The notes under the pieces were generated by a model. It was not told the origin of the DNA, ran no database searches, and saw nothing but the letters and a program-made list of their open reading frames with translations. The position numbers and the translations under genes are program-made. A stretch of 64,000 nucleotides of DNA from Bacillota bacterium (GTDB lineage: Bacteria; Bacillota; Clostridia; Lachnospirales; Lachnospiraceae), in NCBI GenBank assembly GCA_023386815.1, contig JAEWIZ010000002.1, forward strand, positions 124,001-188,000, in the 5' to 3' direction. Position 1 is the stretch's first letter. Each line of letters starts with the position of its first letter. Of this stretch, positions 35,324 to 43,961 are shown piece by piece.

Positions 35324-35983
35324 TTAACCAAAAACCTTATGGTTTTCATTCTTTTTCATTGCCCTTGCTGGATTTCCCATAGCAATAACTTCATCCGGAA
35401 TGTCTCTGGAAACTACTGAAGCCATTCCTATTATACTGTTCTTTCCTATGTTTCCGCCTTGAATGACAGATGAACCAACACCGATATAGGTATTATCACC
35501 AACAGTTACATGACCAGATAGTGCATTCATACTTGAAATAACAACATTGTTTCCAATACAGCAATCATGTCCTATCGTTGCATGTGGCTGAATTAGGACA
35601 AAATCTCCTAATTTTACATTACATGATACAAAGGAAAATGGCCCTATATAGCAACCTTCCCCTACTTCTGATGTTTCAGATATAATAACGCTAGGGTGAA
35701 TCAATGTTGCAAATTTTATGTTCAAATTATGAATACGTTCAATAATACAACTTCGCGACTCCGGCTCTCCAACAGCCAAAGCTATTTCCATACTTTTACC
35801 AAATCTTTTTGTTGCCTCTTCCAGAGAATAAACTTTTTTCCCTTGAATCTCGTCACATTGAGGAACATCCACAACAAAAAAAACGTCTTCATATTTACAT
35901 CTGACTTTGTTGCATAGTTCAGCTGTTTCTAAATATTCTCTGCCAAGTCCTCCTGCTCCGAATATCCCTAATACTATACCCAT
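35324..35983 (-). CDS. NeuD/PglD-family acyltransferase (left-handed beta-helix)
   Basis: The 219-residue protein has an N-terminal Rossmann-like domain (LGIFGAGGLGREYLE), which binds the nucleotide-sugar, and a hexapeptide-repeat left-handed beta-helix (about 95-205) that binds the acyl donor; the catalytic His is expected in ATIGHDCCIG. PglD members N-acetylate UDP-4-amino sugars, NeuD members O-acetylate sialic acid. It is the only intact acyltransferase of this type in the locus, so it could acylate the 4-amino sugar from either aminotransferase or accept the ACP-borne acyl group. GGAG precedes the ATG. Confidence 0.88.
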   Translation of the reverse strand: MGIVLGIFGAGGLGREYLETAELCNKVRCKYEDVFFVVDVPQCDEIQGKKVYSLEEATKRFGKSMEIALAVGEPESRSCIIERIHNLNIKFATLIHPSVIISETSEVGEGCYIGPFSFVSCNVKLGDFVLIQPHATIGHDCCIGNNVVISSMNALSGHVTVGDNTYIGVGSSVIQGGNIGKNSIIGMASVVSRDIPDEVIAMGNPARAMKKNENHKVFG

Positions 35984-36003
35984 GCTCTAGATTCTCCTAT
36001 TAT

Positions 36004-36978
36004 TTAGCATTTTAGTCCACGCAAATGAGATATCTCATCTAGTTTTGCGATGTTAATGTTCTGAGTTTGATTTATGATTTCAACCAGCTTCGATACTTCC
36101 TTAGCTGTAGATATAGAATCAATATCTATTGCAATCATCCCTCTTCCCACCAACTCAACTGATAAAAGATCTCTTTTTATCAGTTCCTCAACAATATATT
36201 TTGATGGTCGCTTCAGCGCGTTTACCGATTGCTCAAGCAATCCTTCTCTAATAAAAAAGACTGGAATCCATCTATATGTGTCATGTTTTTCAATACACTC
36301 TCGTGTTGCCTTTTTCGACGAGTCAAACGATATTTTATTTTTTTCATTCGCTGGAGAACTCAGTAATGTTAACACCGTAGCTTCCCGCAAATCTGACATT
36401 GCTCTTTTCATGATTTTAGTCAAATCTAAACCAAAAAGGAATTGGAAACCGTGAATGTACATTATGTTCCTACCGGCAGCATATCTGCCAACATATAACA
36501 TCAGGTCGCTTTGAGTTATCTGTGAATCAATACACTGAACTGTTATACCCAGTTCATTACCACCGTTTATATCTTCCTTAATAAACTCGATATTAATTTT
36601 ATCCCCAATAATTATCAAATCACTGATTCCCAATAAAAGAAATAAGCTTACCGTGTAGTGGTACAAAGGTTTGTTATGAATGACTGTACCTGCAAATAGA
36701 CTTGATATTTCGGTGTCTTCTGTGCCAGTATCCAAACAAAGAATTCCCATCCAGTTCATATCATTGTGGCATATATTACCAGCTAATAAACTTTCAACAT
36801 CAATATCTAGTATTATTGATAACTTCGTTAGAAGCGACACATCGGGAATTCCAAGACCTCTTTCCCATTTGGAGACAGCTTTATCGCTTATGCCAAGTTT
36901 GTTTGCTAATTCTCTTTGCGTAATATTCTTACTTTTTCGCAAATGACGAATAGCCTTTGCAACATTCTCGTTATCCAT
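36004..36978 (-). CDS. XRE-type HTH fused to a degenerate RmlA-like nucleotidyltransferase domain
   Basis: The 324-residue protein begins with an XRE/Cro-type helix-turn-helix (5-62; LRKSKNITQRELANKLGISD, KAVSKWERG). Residues 75-190 then follow the fold of the intact RmlA in the same locus. KPLYHYTVSLFLLLGISDLII (103-123) mirrors KPMIYYPLSTLMLAGIRDILI; NELGITVQC mirrors SSFGIHLSY; GRYAAGRNIMYIHG mirrors GKSFIGDEPCAMVLGD. The catalytic GGxGTRLxPLT is replaced by LDTGTEDTEISS and the metal Asp is lost, so it should not be a transferase. I infer a regulator that binds a sugar nucleotide or dNTP and controls this operon. It has a strong RBS (AGGAGG). Confidence 0.8.
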   Translation of the reverse strand: MDNENVAKAIRHLRKSKNITQRELANKLGISDKAVSKWERGLGIPDVSLLTKLSIILDIDVESLLAGNICHNDMNWMGILCLDTGTEDTEISSLFAGTVIHNKPLYHYTVSLFLLLGISDLIIIGDKINIEFIKEDINGGNELGITVQCIDSQITQSDLMLYVGRYAAGRNIMYIHGFQFLFGLDLTKIMKRAMSDLREATVLTLLSSPANEKNKISFDSSKKATRECIEKHDTYRWIPVFFIREGLLEQSVNALKRPSKYIVEELIKRDLLSVELVGRGMIAIDIDSISTAKEVSKLVEIINQTQNINIAKLDEISHLRGLKC

Positions 36979-37031
36979 AAGCTACCTCCTATTTTATATC
37001 AAATTCAGGCTAATAAAAACCGACTCTTCGT

Positions 37032-38015
37032 TTACTTTTGTTTCATCATCTTTGCTAATTGTTTATCTTTAAGTATCTTGTATAGCCATTGAAAGTTAGC
37101 TCTAACAAATAGTTTTATCCAGTTATTACGCTCTAATCGCTTACTTTTCGACAAATACTTTTCATCTGACATATTCTCTAGATACTTGATTCCCTCTAAA
37201 TATCCGTTTAATCGTGCTTGAACAAGCTTCTTTTTCCCTGAATCAACGTAATCATATATCAGCTTCAAATTATCTACAGTCTGCTTATACTCATCCAAAA
37301 GTTTTTTCCTTGACTTAGTATTCGCTCTTGTGGCAAACTCTCCACTTCGGAAACGATAAACTGACATAGTCTTTGCTATAAATCTAATTTTCCCCCCCAA
37401 TGATAGGTAAATAGCCATAGAATGTTCGCCGTACCCAAAAGGCGGTGTATGCTCAACTAATTCTTTTTTTGTAAGTAGAGAACTAGTCTGATATCCAAAC
37501 GCATTCCATTTCATAATATCTTCAAACGTCAAATCTGTATCTTTACTGTAAACAAACATCGGAAAATCTTTCATCTTCTTTTCACAATGTCTAAAATAAG
37601 TATTGTGTACGCATGCAGAATACTCAGGATGTTCATCCATAAAATCAACCTGAAGCTGTAGTTTTTCAGGCGATAACCACATATCGTCTCCCTCGCAGAA
37701 AGCAACATACCTTCCTCGAGCCTTGGGCATAATTATGTTATTAACTATATCAACACCTCGAGAGTACTGGTTTGTTTCTTGTATGATTGGAACAATTATA
37801 TCCTGATTTTGATCAGCAATCTTTTTAATAATTTCGCCCGTACCATCCGTCGATGCATCATCGTGAACTATTATCTCATATTTGAAATTGGTCTTCTGCA
37901 TCAGAAAACCTTCAAGACATTCTTTAATATATTTTTTATGATTATATGTAACGCACACAATCGAGACTAAAACCTCATTATCTCTATATGTTATTTCAGT
38001 ATGTTCTGGTATCAT
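37032..38015 (-). CDS. GT2-family (GT-A) glycosyltransferase
   Basis: The 327-residue inverting glycosyltransferase has VSIVCVTYNHKKYI at the start, the first acidic motif HDDASTDGT (about 51-59) and the metal-binding EGDDMW near 108. The C-terminal part is basic and Lys-rich, suggesting membrane association. It lies between the regulator and another glycosyltransferase in the operon and probably adds one sugar of the repeat unit on undecaprenyl diphosphate. GGGGAAG precedes the ATG. Confidence 0.9.
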   Translation of the reverse strand: MIPEHTEITYRDNEVLVSIVCVTYNHKKYIKECLEGFLMQKTNFKYEIIVHDDASTDGTGEIIKKIADQNQDIIVPIIQETNQYSRGVDIVNNIIMPKARGRYVAFCEGDDMWLSPEKLQLQVDFMDEHPEYSACVHNTYFRHCEKKMKDFPMFVYSKDTDLTFEDIMKWNAFGYQTSSLLTKKELVEHTPPFGYGEHSMAIYLSLGGKIRFIAKTMSVYRFRSGEFATRANTKSRKKLLDEYKQTVDNLKLIYDYVDSGKKKLVQARLNGYLEGIKYLENMSDEKYLSKSKRLERNNWIKLFVRANFQWLYKILKDKQLAKMMKQK

Positions 38016-38063
38016 TTCTTCCCCCTTTGAATCAAAATAGTTAAATATAGTTATTCATTATCA

Positions 38064-39287
38064 TCAACGAGTCTGATTTACAAATAGTTTTTCAAATACA
38101 TTTTTATTGAATAAATCCTTCGAATATCGCTGTTCTGAATATTGTTTACATTTGTGTTTTACAGTTTCTGTTTTTTTACCAAATGAGTATATTAATTCTG
38201 TCAAACTTTCTACACTAATAGCTTTTGCATATCGAACAACATCATCATCTCCATTTGATATATACCTTAGTCCACTTGTATAAAAGCATGCCACAGGCGT
38301 TTCACAGCCCAACGCTATTAACGCCGATAGTGGTTGTGAATCGGATGTACTAGCTAAAACATATAAATCACAAATCGAATAAATCTGAGCAAGTTCTTCT
38401 TGTGAATCAATATAAGGAATGGTAGTCATGTTTTTCGGCATTTGTGAAATAGACAAATTTCCATCATATCCAACATTAATAAAATGATACTGAGAGTTCT
38501 CTAGTCTTTTTGCTGCTTTAAAAAAATACTCTGCCACACCTTTTCTCGTCATACTATATTTAGCAACAGTCAATACCAATATTCTGTCTCTTGGAATTCC
38601 ATACTTAGTATATATCTCCTCATTTACAGAGAAATGATATGTCCCCAAATCTATTCCCCAGTCAAGTTCAAGCACGCACTTCCCCTCCAATAGACGAGCT
38701 CCCTGTAAATGATCTATGTTCGCCCTCGGCCCAACAAAAGTAATATCCTGATTTTCATATTCGTTCAATTTGTTAATAAAAATATGTTTTGATGAATCAA
38801 AAAACAAGCTTTTAGGATAATCTTTTACTTTTGGGCATTGAACACATAAATTCTTAAATTTTTCACACGTATCACAATAACAACACTTCCCCAAACCGGC
38901 ATATTCATCAGGCATCACATATATTATTCGAATACCTTCTTTTCTACAAAAATTAAATAATTTTTTCTCGTGTAAATAATATCCATGTAGATTTAGAAAG
39001 ATCACATGTTTAATGCCATTTTTTTTCATAACATTTAGCATCTTTCTTGTTGCAAAACGCGAATAACTTCCTTGCAATCCTGTCAACAATGATAAAAGTT
39101 TATGACCATAAACCTCAATTTTAGAATCTATTCTTATAACGTGTTCATCTTCATATTTTTTTCCCCTGCCGTAAAAAACATACCCTTCATATCCTATCGA
39201 CATCCCATATTCATACAATTGCCTAGCTAATGAACCCGTACTTCCATAATCAAATACGCTATTTATAACTGCAAATTTATCCACCAT
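38064..39287 (-). CDS. WcaC-like GT4 glycosyltransferase
   Basis: The 407-residue GT-B enzyme starts at the ATG at 39287, which shares one base with the preceding stop (TAATG) and has GGAAGG upstream. It carries a Cys-rich segment (CCYCDTCEKFKNLCVQCP, about 132-149) followed by YPKSLFFDSS, as seen in the WcaC-type family and possibly binding zinc, and a donor site ASTSDSQPLSALIAL. It begins VINSVFDYGSTGSLA. A role in building the repeat unit is inferred from position; donor sugar unknown. Confidence 0.86.
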   Translation of the reverse strand: MVDKFAVINSVFDYGSTGSLARQLYEYGMSIGYEGYVFYGRGKKYEDEHVIRIDSKIEVYGHKLLSLLTGLQGSYSRFATRKMLNVMKKNGIKHVIFLNLHGYYLHEKKLFNFCRKEGIRIIYVMPDEYAGLGKCCYCDTCEKFKNLCVQCPKVKDYPKSLFFDSSKHIFINKLNEYENQDITFVGPRANIDHLQGARLLEGKCVLELDWGIDLGTYHFSVNEEIYTKYGIPRDRILVLTVAKYSMTRKGVAEYFFKAAKRLENSQYHFINVGYDGNLSISQMPKNMTTIPYIDSQEELAQIYSICDLYVLASTSDSQPLSALIALGCETPVACFYTSGLRYISNGDDDVVRYAKAISVESLTELIYSFGKKTETVKHKCKQYSEQRYSKDLFNKNVFEKLFVNQTR

Positions 39288-40249
39288 TATTTTCCTTCCG
39301 TTACACAAAATGGATTATTCTCAATGGATCTAAAAAATTCGGCTGTTTTCCTAATTCCCTCTTCTAAACTAATCGGATTCAAGCAACCATAATTTTCCTC
39401 ATATCTACTGATGTCAAGATAATTAACGGGAATATCAGCAGAACGAGCAGACACATACGAAACCTGTAGATCTGAACAAACGTTTTGTTTAATAACGCTA
39501 ATTATTTCATTGATACTCGTCCCCTTCCCCGTTCCTAGATTGAATACACGTAAATCACTTTCTCCATTAGCAATTGCAATAATTCCTCTAATAGCATCAT
39601 CAATATATATATAATCGCGAACAATCGACCCATCACCATATACTTCAAGCTTTCTGTCAGTTAGTGCTTTATATACAAATGTAGTAACAACTCCGAGCCT
39701 TCCATTTGGTCTTTGGTATGGTCCATAAGGATTTGCTAATCGAATAATTCTATAATCCAATCCGTGCTGAAAACGATAAAGGTACAGCAATTTTTCTATT
39801 GTCAATTTCTGAATCCCATATGTAGATATCGGATAAGTTACCGTATCTTCAGCAATTGGATAGCTCCCTTTCTTACCATACACAGTTCCTCCGGAAGACA
39901 AAAAAACAACTCTCTCTACTTTCTGCCTAACACAAGCATCTAGAAATCTAGCTGTTACTACCACATTGCTTTCCAATTCTTCTGCAATATGATAATTTGA
40001 AGTCCCTGGAATAATTGTAGAAGCTAAGTGATATACATAATCACTATTCCTTACCTGTTCATCAAAATCAGTTTGATCATCAAATGAGCCTTCCTCAAGA
40101 TATACATTCGGCAAATTCAAAATTCGTAATGCATGTAGATGTTCCCCCAATCTTGCAATTAATCTTATCTTATTCTCGCTGGTTCTACATAGATTCAAAG
40201 CTAAATTTGTTCCGATAAATCCCGCTCCGCCTATAATTGTTATTCTCAT
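39287..40249 (-). CDS. NAD-dependent epimerase/dehydratase (extended SDR)
   Basis: The 320-residue extended SDR has IGGAGFIGTN (6-15), the catalytic LSSGGTVYG Ser/Thr and YGIQK, plus NPYGPYQRP. It is closest to GalE/WcaG-type nucleotide-sugar epimerases or reductases. No dehydratase-specific DE pair is seen after the Ser, so C4 epimerisation or 4-keto reduction is more likely than dehydration. It follows the VioA-like aminotransferase gene and could act on a UDP- or dTDP-sugar of the repeat unit. AGAGGTG precedes the ATG. Confidence 0.85.
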   Translation of the reverse strand: MRITIIGGAGFIGTNLALNLCRTSENKIRLIARLGEHLHALRILNLPNVYLEEGSFDDQTDFDEQVRNSDYVYHLASTIIPGTSNYHIAEELESNVVVTARFLDACVRQKVERVVFLSSGGTVYGKKGSYPIAEDTVTYPISTYGIQKLTIEKLLYLYRFQHGLDYRIIRLANPYGPYQRPNGRLGVVTTFVYKALTDRKLEVYGDGSIVRDYIYIDDAIRGIIAIANGESDLRVFNLGTGKGTSINEIISVIKQNVCSDLQVSYVSARSADIPVNYLDISRYEENYGCLNPISLEEGIRKTAEFFRSIENNPFCVTEGK

Positions 40250-40295
40250 TTGGTTTCACCTCTTCTTTTACACTCATAAATCAATCATCTGAAAA

Positions 40296-41396
40296 TCACT
40301 TTAATATAATGTCGCAAATTCTTTTAACATCGTCAAGGGCAAGGTCTGCATATATAGGCAATGTCAAAACATTTTCTGCAACATGAGCCGCAATAGGGGT
40401 AGTTTCTACTCCAGTACAAGTAACATTCTTATACGCTTCTGTCGCATTTATTAGTGGATAAAAATACTTTCTTGCAACAATGTCATTATCAGATAGCAGT
40501 TCGAAAACTTTATCTCTATCATATTTATACCTATCAAATACAACTGGGAAATACGCATAGTTAGATTTAACATCCTTTTGTGGAGAACAAAGAATAATAC
40601 CCTCCACATCCCCTAATAACTCCACATATTTCTCGTACACTCTTTTTCTCTTCTCAATTTCTTCATCAAGATGCCTCAGGTTGCATATTCCCATAGCAGC
40701 TTGAAATTCATTCATCTTTGCATTTCCACCTATATATGCAACTTCCTCAGGTCCATGTATGCCGAAATTTTTCAAGTCGTTCATGAGCTGAACCTTATTG
40801 TCGTCAGCAAAACATACCGCACCACCTTCTATGGTATTGAACACCTTTGTTGCATGGAATGAGTACATCGACATATCTCCAAAACACGCAGTTGACACGC
40901 CCTTATACTTCACTGCAAATGCATGCGCAGCATCATAAATAACCTTTAAACCATATTTATCGGCAATCTTTTTTATTTCTTCAATATTGCAAATATTCCC
41001 ATATACGTGAACCGGAACAATAGCAACTGTCTTGTCTGTGATTAACTGCTCAATCTTAGTTACATCAATTGTATAATACTGAGGATCTATGTCGCAAAAC
41101 ACAGGAACAAGATTATTCCTGTATATTGCATGTGTTGTAGAAGTGAACGTGAATGGTGTTGTAATCACTTCACCTCCATCAGGAAAATACCACGCCGCAA
41201 TTGCATTTTCAAGCGCTAAATGTCCATTTGTATACAAAGCAATGTGTTTGCAGCCAAGTATATTTTCAAGCTGTTTATGAAGTTTTATATGTTTCTCTCC
41301 CATATTTGTAAGGCAATGTGTGTCCCATAAGCATCTTATTTCTTCACAATACTCTTCAAAGCCAGGCATTGAAGATCTTGTAACATTAATTGTCAT
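40296..41396 (-). CDS. DegT/DnrJ/EryC1 aminotransferase, VioA-like
   Basis: The 366-residue PLP-dependent sugar aminotransferase has the Schiff-base Lys184 in SFHATKVFNTIEGGA and the cofactor Asp in VIYDAAHAF. The opening SSMPGFEEYCEEIRCLW and the TNMGEKHIKLHKQLEN segment resemble VioA-type enzymes that convert dTDP-4-keto-6-deoxyglucose to dTDP-4-amino-4,6-dideoxyglucose. That substrate is made by RfbA/RfbB in the same operon. Its ATG overlaps the flippase stop (ATGA). The exact epimer (Qui4N or Fuc4N) cannot be told. Confidence 0.88.
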   Translation of the reverse strand: MTINVTRSSMPGFEEYCEEIRCLWDTHCLTNMGEKHIKLHKQLENILGCKHIALYTNGHLALENAIAAWYFPDGGEVITTPFTFTSTTHAIYRNNLVPVFCDIDPQYYTIDVTKIEQLITDKTVAIVPVHVYGNICNIEEIKKIADKYGLKVIYDAAHAFAVKYKGVSTACFGDMSMYSFHATKVFNTIEGGAVCFADDNKVQLMNDLKNFGIHGPEEVAYIGGNAKMNEFQAAMGICNLRHLDEEIEKRKRVYEKYVELLGDVEGIILCSPQKDVKSNYAYFPVVFDRYKYDRDKVFELLSDNDIVARKYFYPLINATEAYKNVTCTGVETTPIAAHVAENVLTLPIYADLALDDVKRICDIILK

Positions 41397-42826
41397 TTTT
41401 GCACCCCTCTGTTCTTAAATATTCGTTTGATATACAAAAAGCCCTCAAGGTTAAATAGCTTTGCTAAAGCAAAATATACGTTTACTCCAACAAGTAACTG
41501 TATAAAGAAGACTAAATACATATTTATCTGTAAGAAACCTACCCAATAAACCATGATGCCCATAAGTAATGAGGCAACTAAATTTGGTAAAACGTCTTTC
41601 ATCTGTTCTAAATATCCATAATTCAGCAAACTTTTATTAGGAAAAGCATTTATGAATTGGCTAACAAGACCAGCTAACAAACATGAAATCGCTATTCCCC
41701 ACGGGCCGTGTTGAATTGATATTAAGAGAAATGTAACTCCTACAATCTTTTTAACAACTTCCAGCTTCAAATAAACATCCGATTTGCCAAGCGCTTTCAT
41801 TGCATTCAAATTTGCAGTATGAATAGGATAAAAGGCGTATGTTATACAGAATATTTTCAAATACATCGAACATGATATCCACTTTTCAGTAAATAGCACT
41901 CGTATTATTGTATCCGAGCATATAGCCGCACCAACCATCGATGGGAGAATAAAAAAAGTCGATACTCTTATTGCTTTTTTAGTCATTCCTTTAACTTGCT
42001 CTACATTATCCTGATGAAGAGACATTGTTGGAAAAAGAACACTATCTATGGCAGTACAGATATTGATTACAATATTACTTGGCAACTGTTCTCCCTTGTT
42101 GTAATACGCAAGATCTGAAGCGTGATATACTTTTCCTATAATCAATTCACGTGCTTTATTGTAACAAGTATCGATTAGCGAAGAGATTAAAAGCTTCCAT
42201 CCATACGAAAGCAAAGTTTTAAGCCTCTTCCACGAAAACATCAATTTAGGTCTCCAGCCAACTATAAGCCAGAGAATAAGAGTGTCAACCGTGGAATTAA
42301 TTAGCATCTGAGTTACTATCGCCCACGCTCCATAGCCCTTATAGGCCATCAATATTCCTACGAATGCTGAGCCTATAATTCCTGTTAATGTCGCATAAAA
42401 AAATTTTTTAAATATTAAGTTACGAGAAACATACGCTTGTTGAACATTCTTTACTCCAGAGATAACTATATTAATACCAAGCACCCTGATTAAAGGAATC
42501 AACTCCTGGTTATTATAGAAACTTGCAATAGGTTTCGCACTTATAAACAGTAAAGCATATAACACTAAGCAAATAGTTATGTTAAAATAAAAGACCGAAG
42601 AAAAATCTAGATCGTCAGCATCTTTTTTCTGTATTAACGCATTTCCTAATCCACTATCAACAAATACCTGTAGTATTGCCATCAGAACTGTTACAAGAGC
42701 CACAGTTCCATATACTTCTGGAGCAAGCAGTCTTGCCAGGATAATGGTTACTAAAAGCGTAACACCTTGGGCTCCAAAACGTTCAAGCAATCTCCAAACA
42801 AAATTGGATATTATTTTTTGATTCAT
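41393..42826 (-). CDS. Wzx-type lipopolysaccharide/exopolysaccharide flippase
   Basis: The 477-residue MOP-superfamily membrane protein has about 12-14 hydrophobic helices, beginning NFVWRLLERFGAQGVTLLV, with the conserved LGNALIQKKDADDLDFSSVFYF segment typical of MviM/Wzx (WzxC/TuaB-like) transporters. It moves the lipid-linked repeat unit across the membrane for polymerisation. GGGG precedes the ATG and it overlaps the next gene by four bases. Confidence 0.92.
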   Translation of the reverse strand: MNQKIISNFVWRLLERFGAQGVTLLVTIILARLLAPEVYGTVALVTVLMAILQVFVDSGLGNALIQKKDADDLDFSSVFYFNITICLVLYALLFISAKPIASFYNNQELIPLIRVLGINIVISGVKNVQQAYVSRNLIFKKFFYATLTGIIGSAFVGILMAYKGYGAWAIVTQMLINSTVDTLILWLIVGWRPKLMFSWKRLKTLLSYGWKLLISSLIDTCYNKARELIIGKVYHASDLAYYNKGEQLPSNIVINICTAIDSVLFPTMSLHQDNVEQVKGMTKKAIRVSTFFILPSMVGAAICSDTIIRVLFTEKWISCSMYLKIFCITYAFYPIHTANLNAMKALGKSDVYLKLEVVKKIVGVTFLLISIQHGPWGIAISCLLAGLVSQFINAFPNKSLLNYGYLEQMKDVLPNLVASLLMGIMVYWVGFLQINMYLVFFIQLLVGVNVYFALAKLFNLEGFLYIKRIFKNRGVQK

Positions 42827-42849
42827 ATCAACAACCCCTAATCACCTTT

Positions 42850-43944
42850 TTATCTTATAAATATCCAATTATAAGGGATCACCCCACAATTATTAGCGTT
42901 TAAATTATATATACATACACCTATTGAAATAGCACAAACAACAATTCGCACTATTAATAGTTTTCCACCTTTCCACTTTTTATTAATAACATAAGGTATC
43001 GACAATGTGCTGAGAACGAAAAAGTAAGATCCGACTCTTGAAAACAATGTGTTTATCGAAGCCAAAGAATAAAAACACAAGGCAAAAAAACATGCATTCA
43101 AATAAACATTTTCTATGTTATTAGTATATTTAATCTCCTCTTTATGTTCTTTACTCTTTCTTTTTTTATGAGTAATCGCTAGTAGTAAAACAAAATTTAT
43201 CATCAATAATAATAAACTTACGGTTGCACCACCACCTTCGAAATCCAAATATATAGCATATTTGGGCACTATTTTTGTTACGATGACAATTATTTGCTGA
43301 TAGAAAATCCTTGATAGCATAAGAATTACTCCTAGTGGAATGTATACCCCTAATCGCATTTTACGTCTGGCAATAAAGTAGAATGGTATCATCAACAAGG
43401 AAGTGGAATGAAATAACGATGCCACAGCCACTTTTATGAGATAATTCTTAAAGTTCTTGTTAATTAAGTCATCAATAGCAAATAGCACTAACGAAATCGC
43501 CATATACTGTCTAACATAATTAAACGATGAAAAAAAGAAATATAACATCACGAACAGATACACACTAAGATACTTATCGACAGAATTTTTCTTATATGAA
43601 CGGTATACAAAGTACATCGTAACTCCAGAGCAAATAATGAAAAGAACCTGAACTTCCCCAAATGTCTTTGATACAAAAAAGTTAAGAAAATCAAATCCCG
43701 GTTCATAATTAAGCCAATATGTATCAATACCGGCTCTCTTCGTCTCGTAGTTCTGAGCATAGTTGATATAATCAGTTCCAGTATTGTACCTAAATCCGGA
43801 AATAAGAAACAATATCCAGCTAAAAATCATAGCTAATACTACTGATACAGATTCTTTTTTTTTGATTAATCTTATTTTTTGTCTACTATTGTCTGCAAAA
43901 ACACATACTGTCATTGCAACAATTAACACAATATATAATATCAC
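42850..43944 (-). CDS. EpsG-family polysaccharide polymerase (Wzy role)
   Basis: The 364-residue protein has about ten membrane helices and the EpsG signature GFRYNTGTDYINY (near 53-65), with YVRQYMAISLVLFA in the middle. It starts at a GTG with AGGAG eight bases upstream. EpsG-like proteins join lipid-linked repeat units outside the membrane. It is the only polymerase candidate in the locus, next to the flippase. Confidence 0.9.
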   Translation of the reverse strand: MILYIVLIVAMTVCVFADNSRQKIRLIKKKESVSVVLAMIFSWILFLISGFRYNTGTDYINYAQNYETKRAGIDTYWLNYEPGFDFLNFFVSKTFGEVQVLFIICSGVTMYFVYRSYKKNSVDKYLSVYLFVMLYFFFSSFNYVRQYMAISLVLFAIDDLINKNFKNYLIKVAVASLFHSTSLLMIPFYFIARRKMRLGVYIPLGVILMLSRIFYQQIIVIVTKIVPKYAIYLDFEGGGATVSLLLLMINFVLLLAITHKKRKSKEHKEEIKYTNNIENVYLNACFFALCFYSLASINTLFSRVGSYFFVLSTLSIPYVINKKWKGGKLLIVRIVVCAISIGVCIYNLNANNCGVIPYNWIFIR

Positions 43945-43961
43945 AGGCTACACTCCTACAA

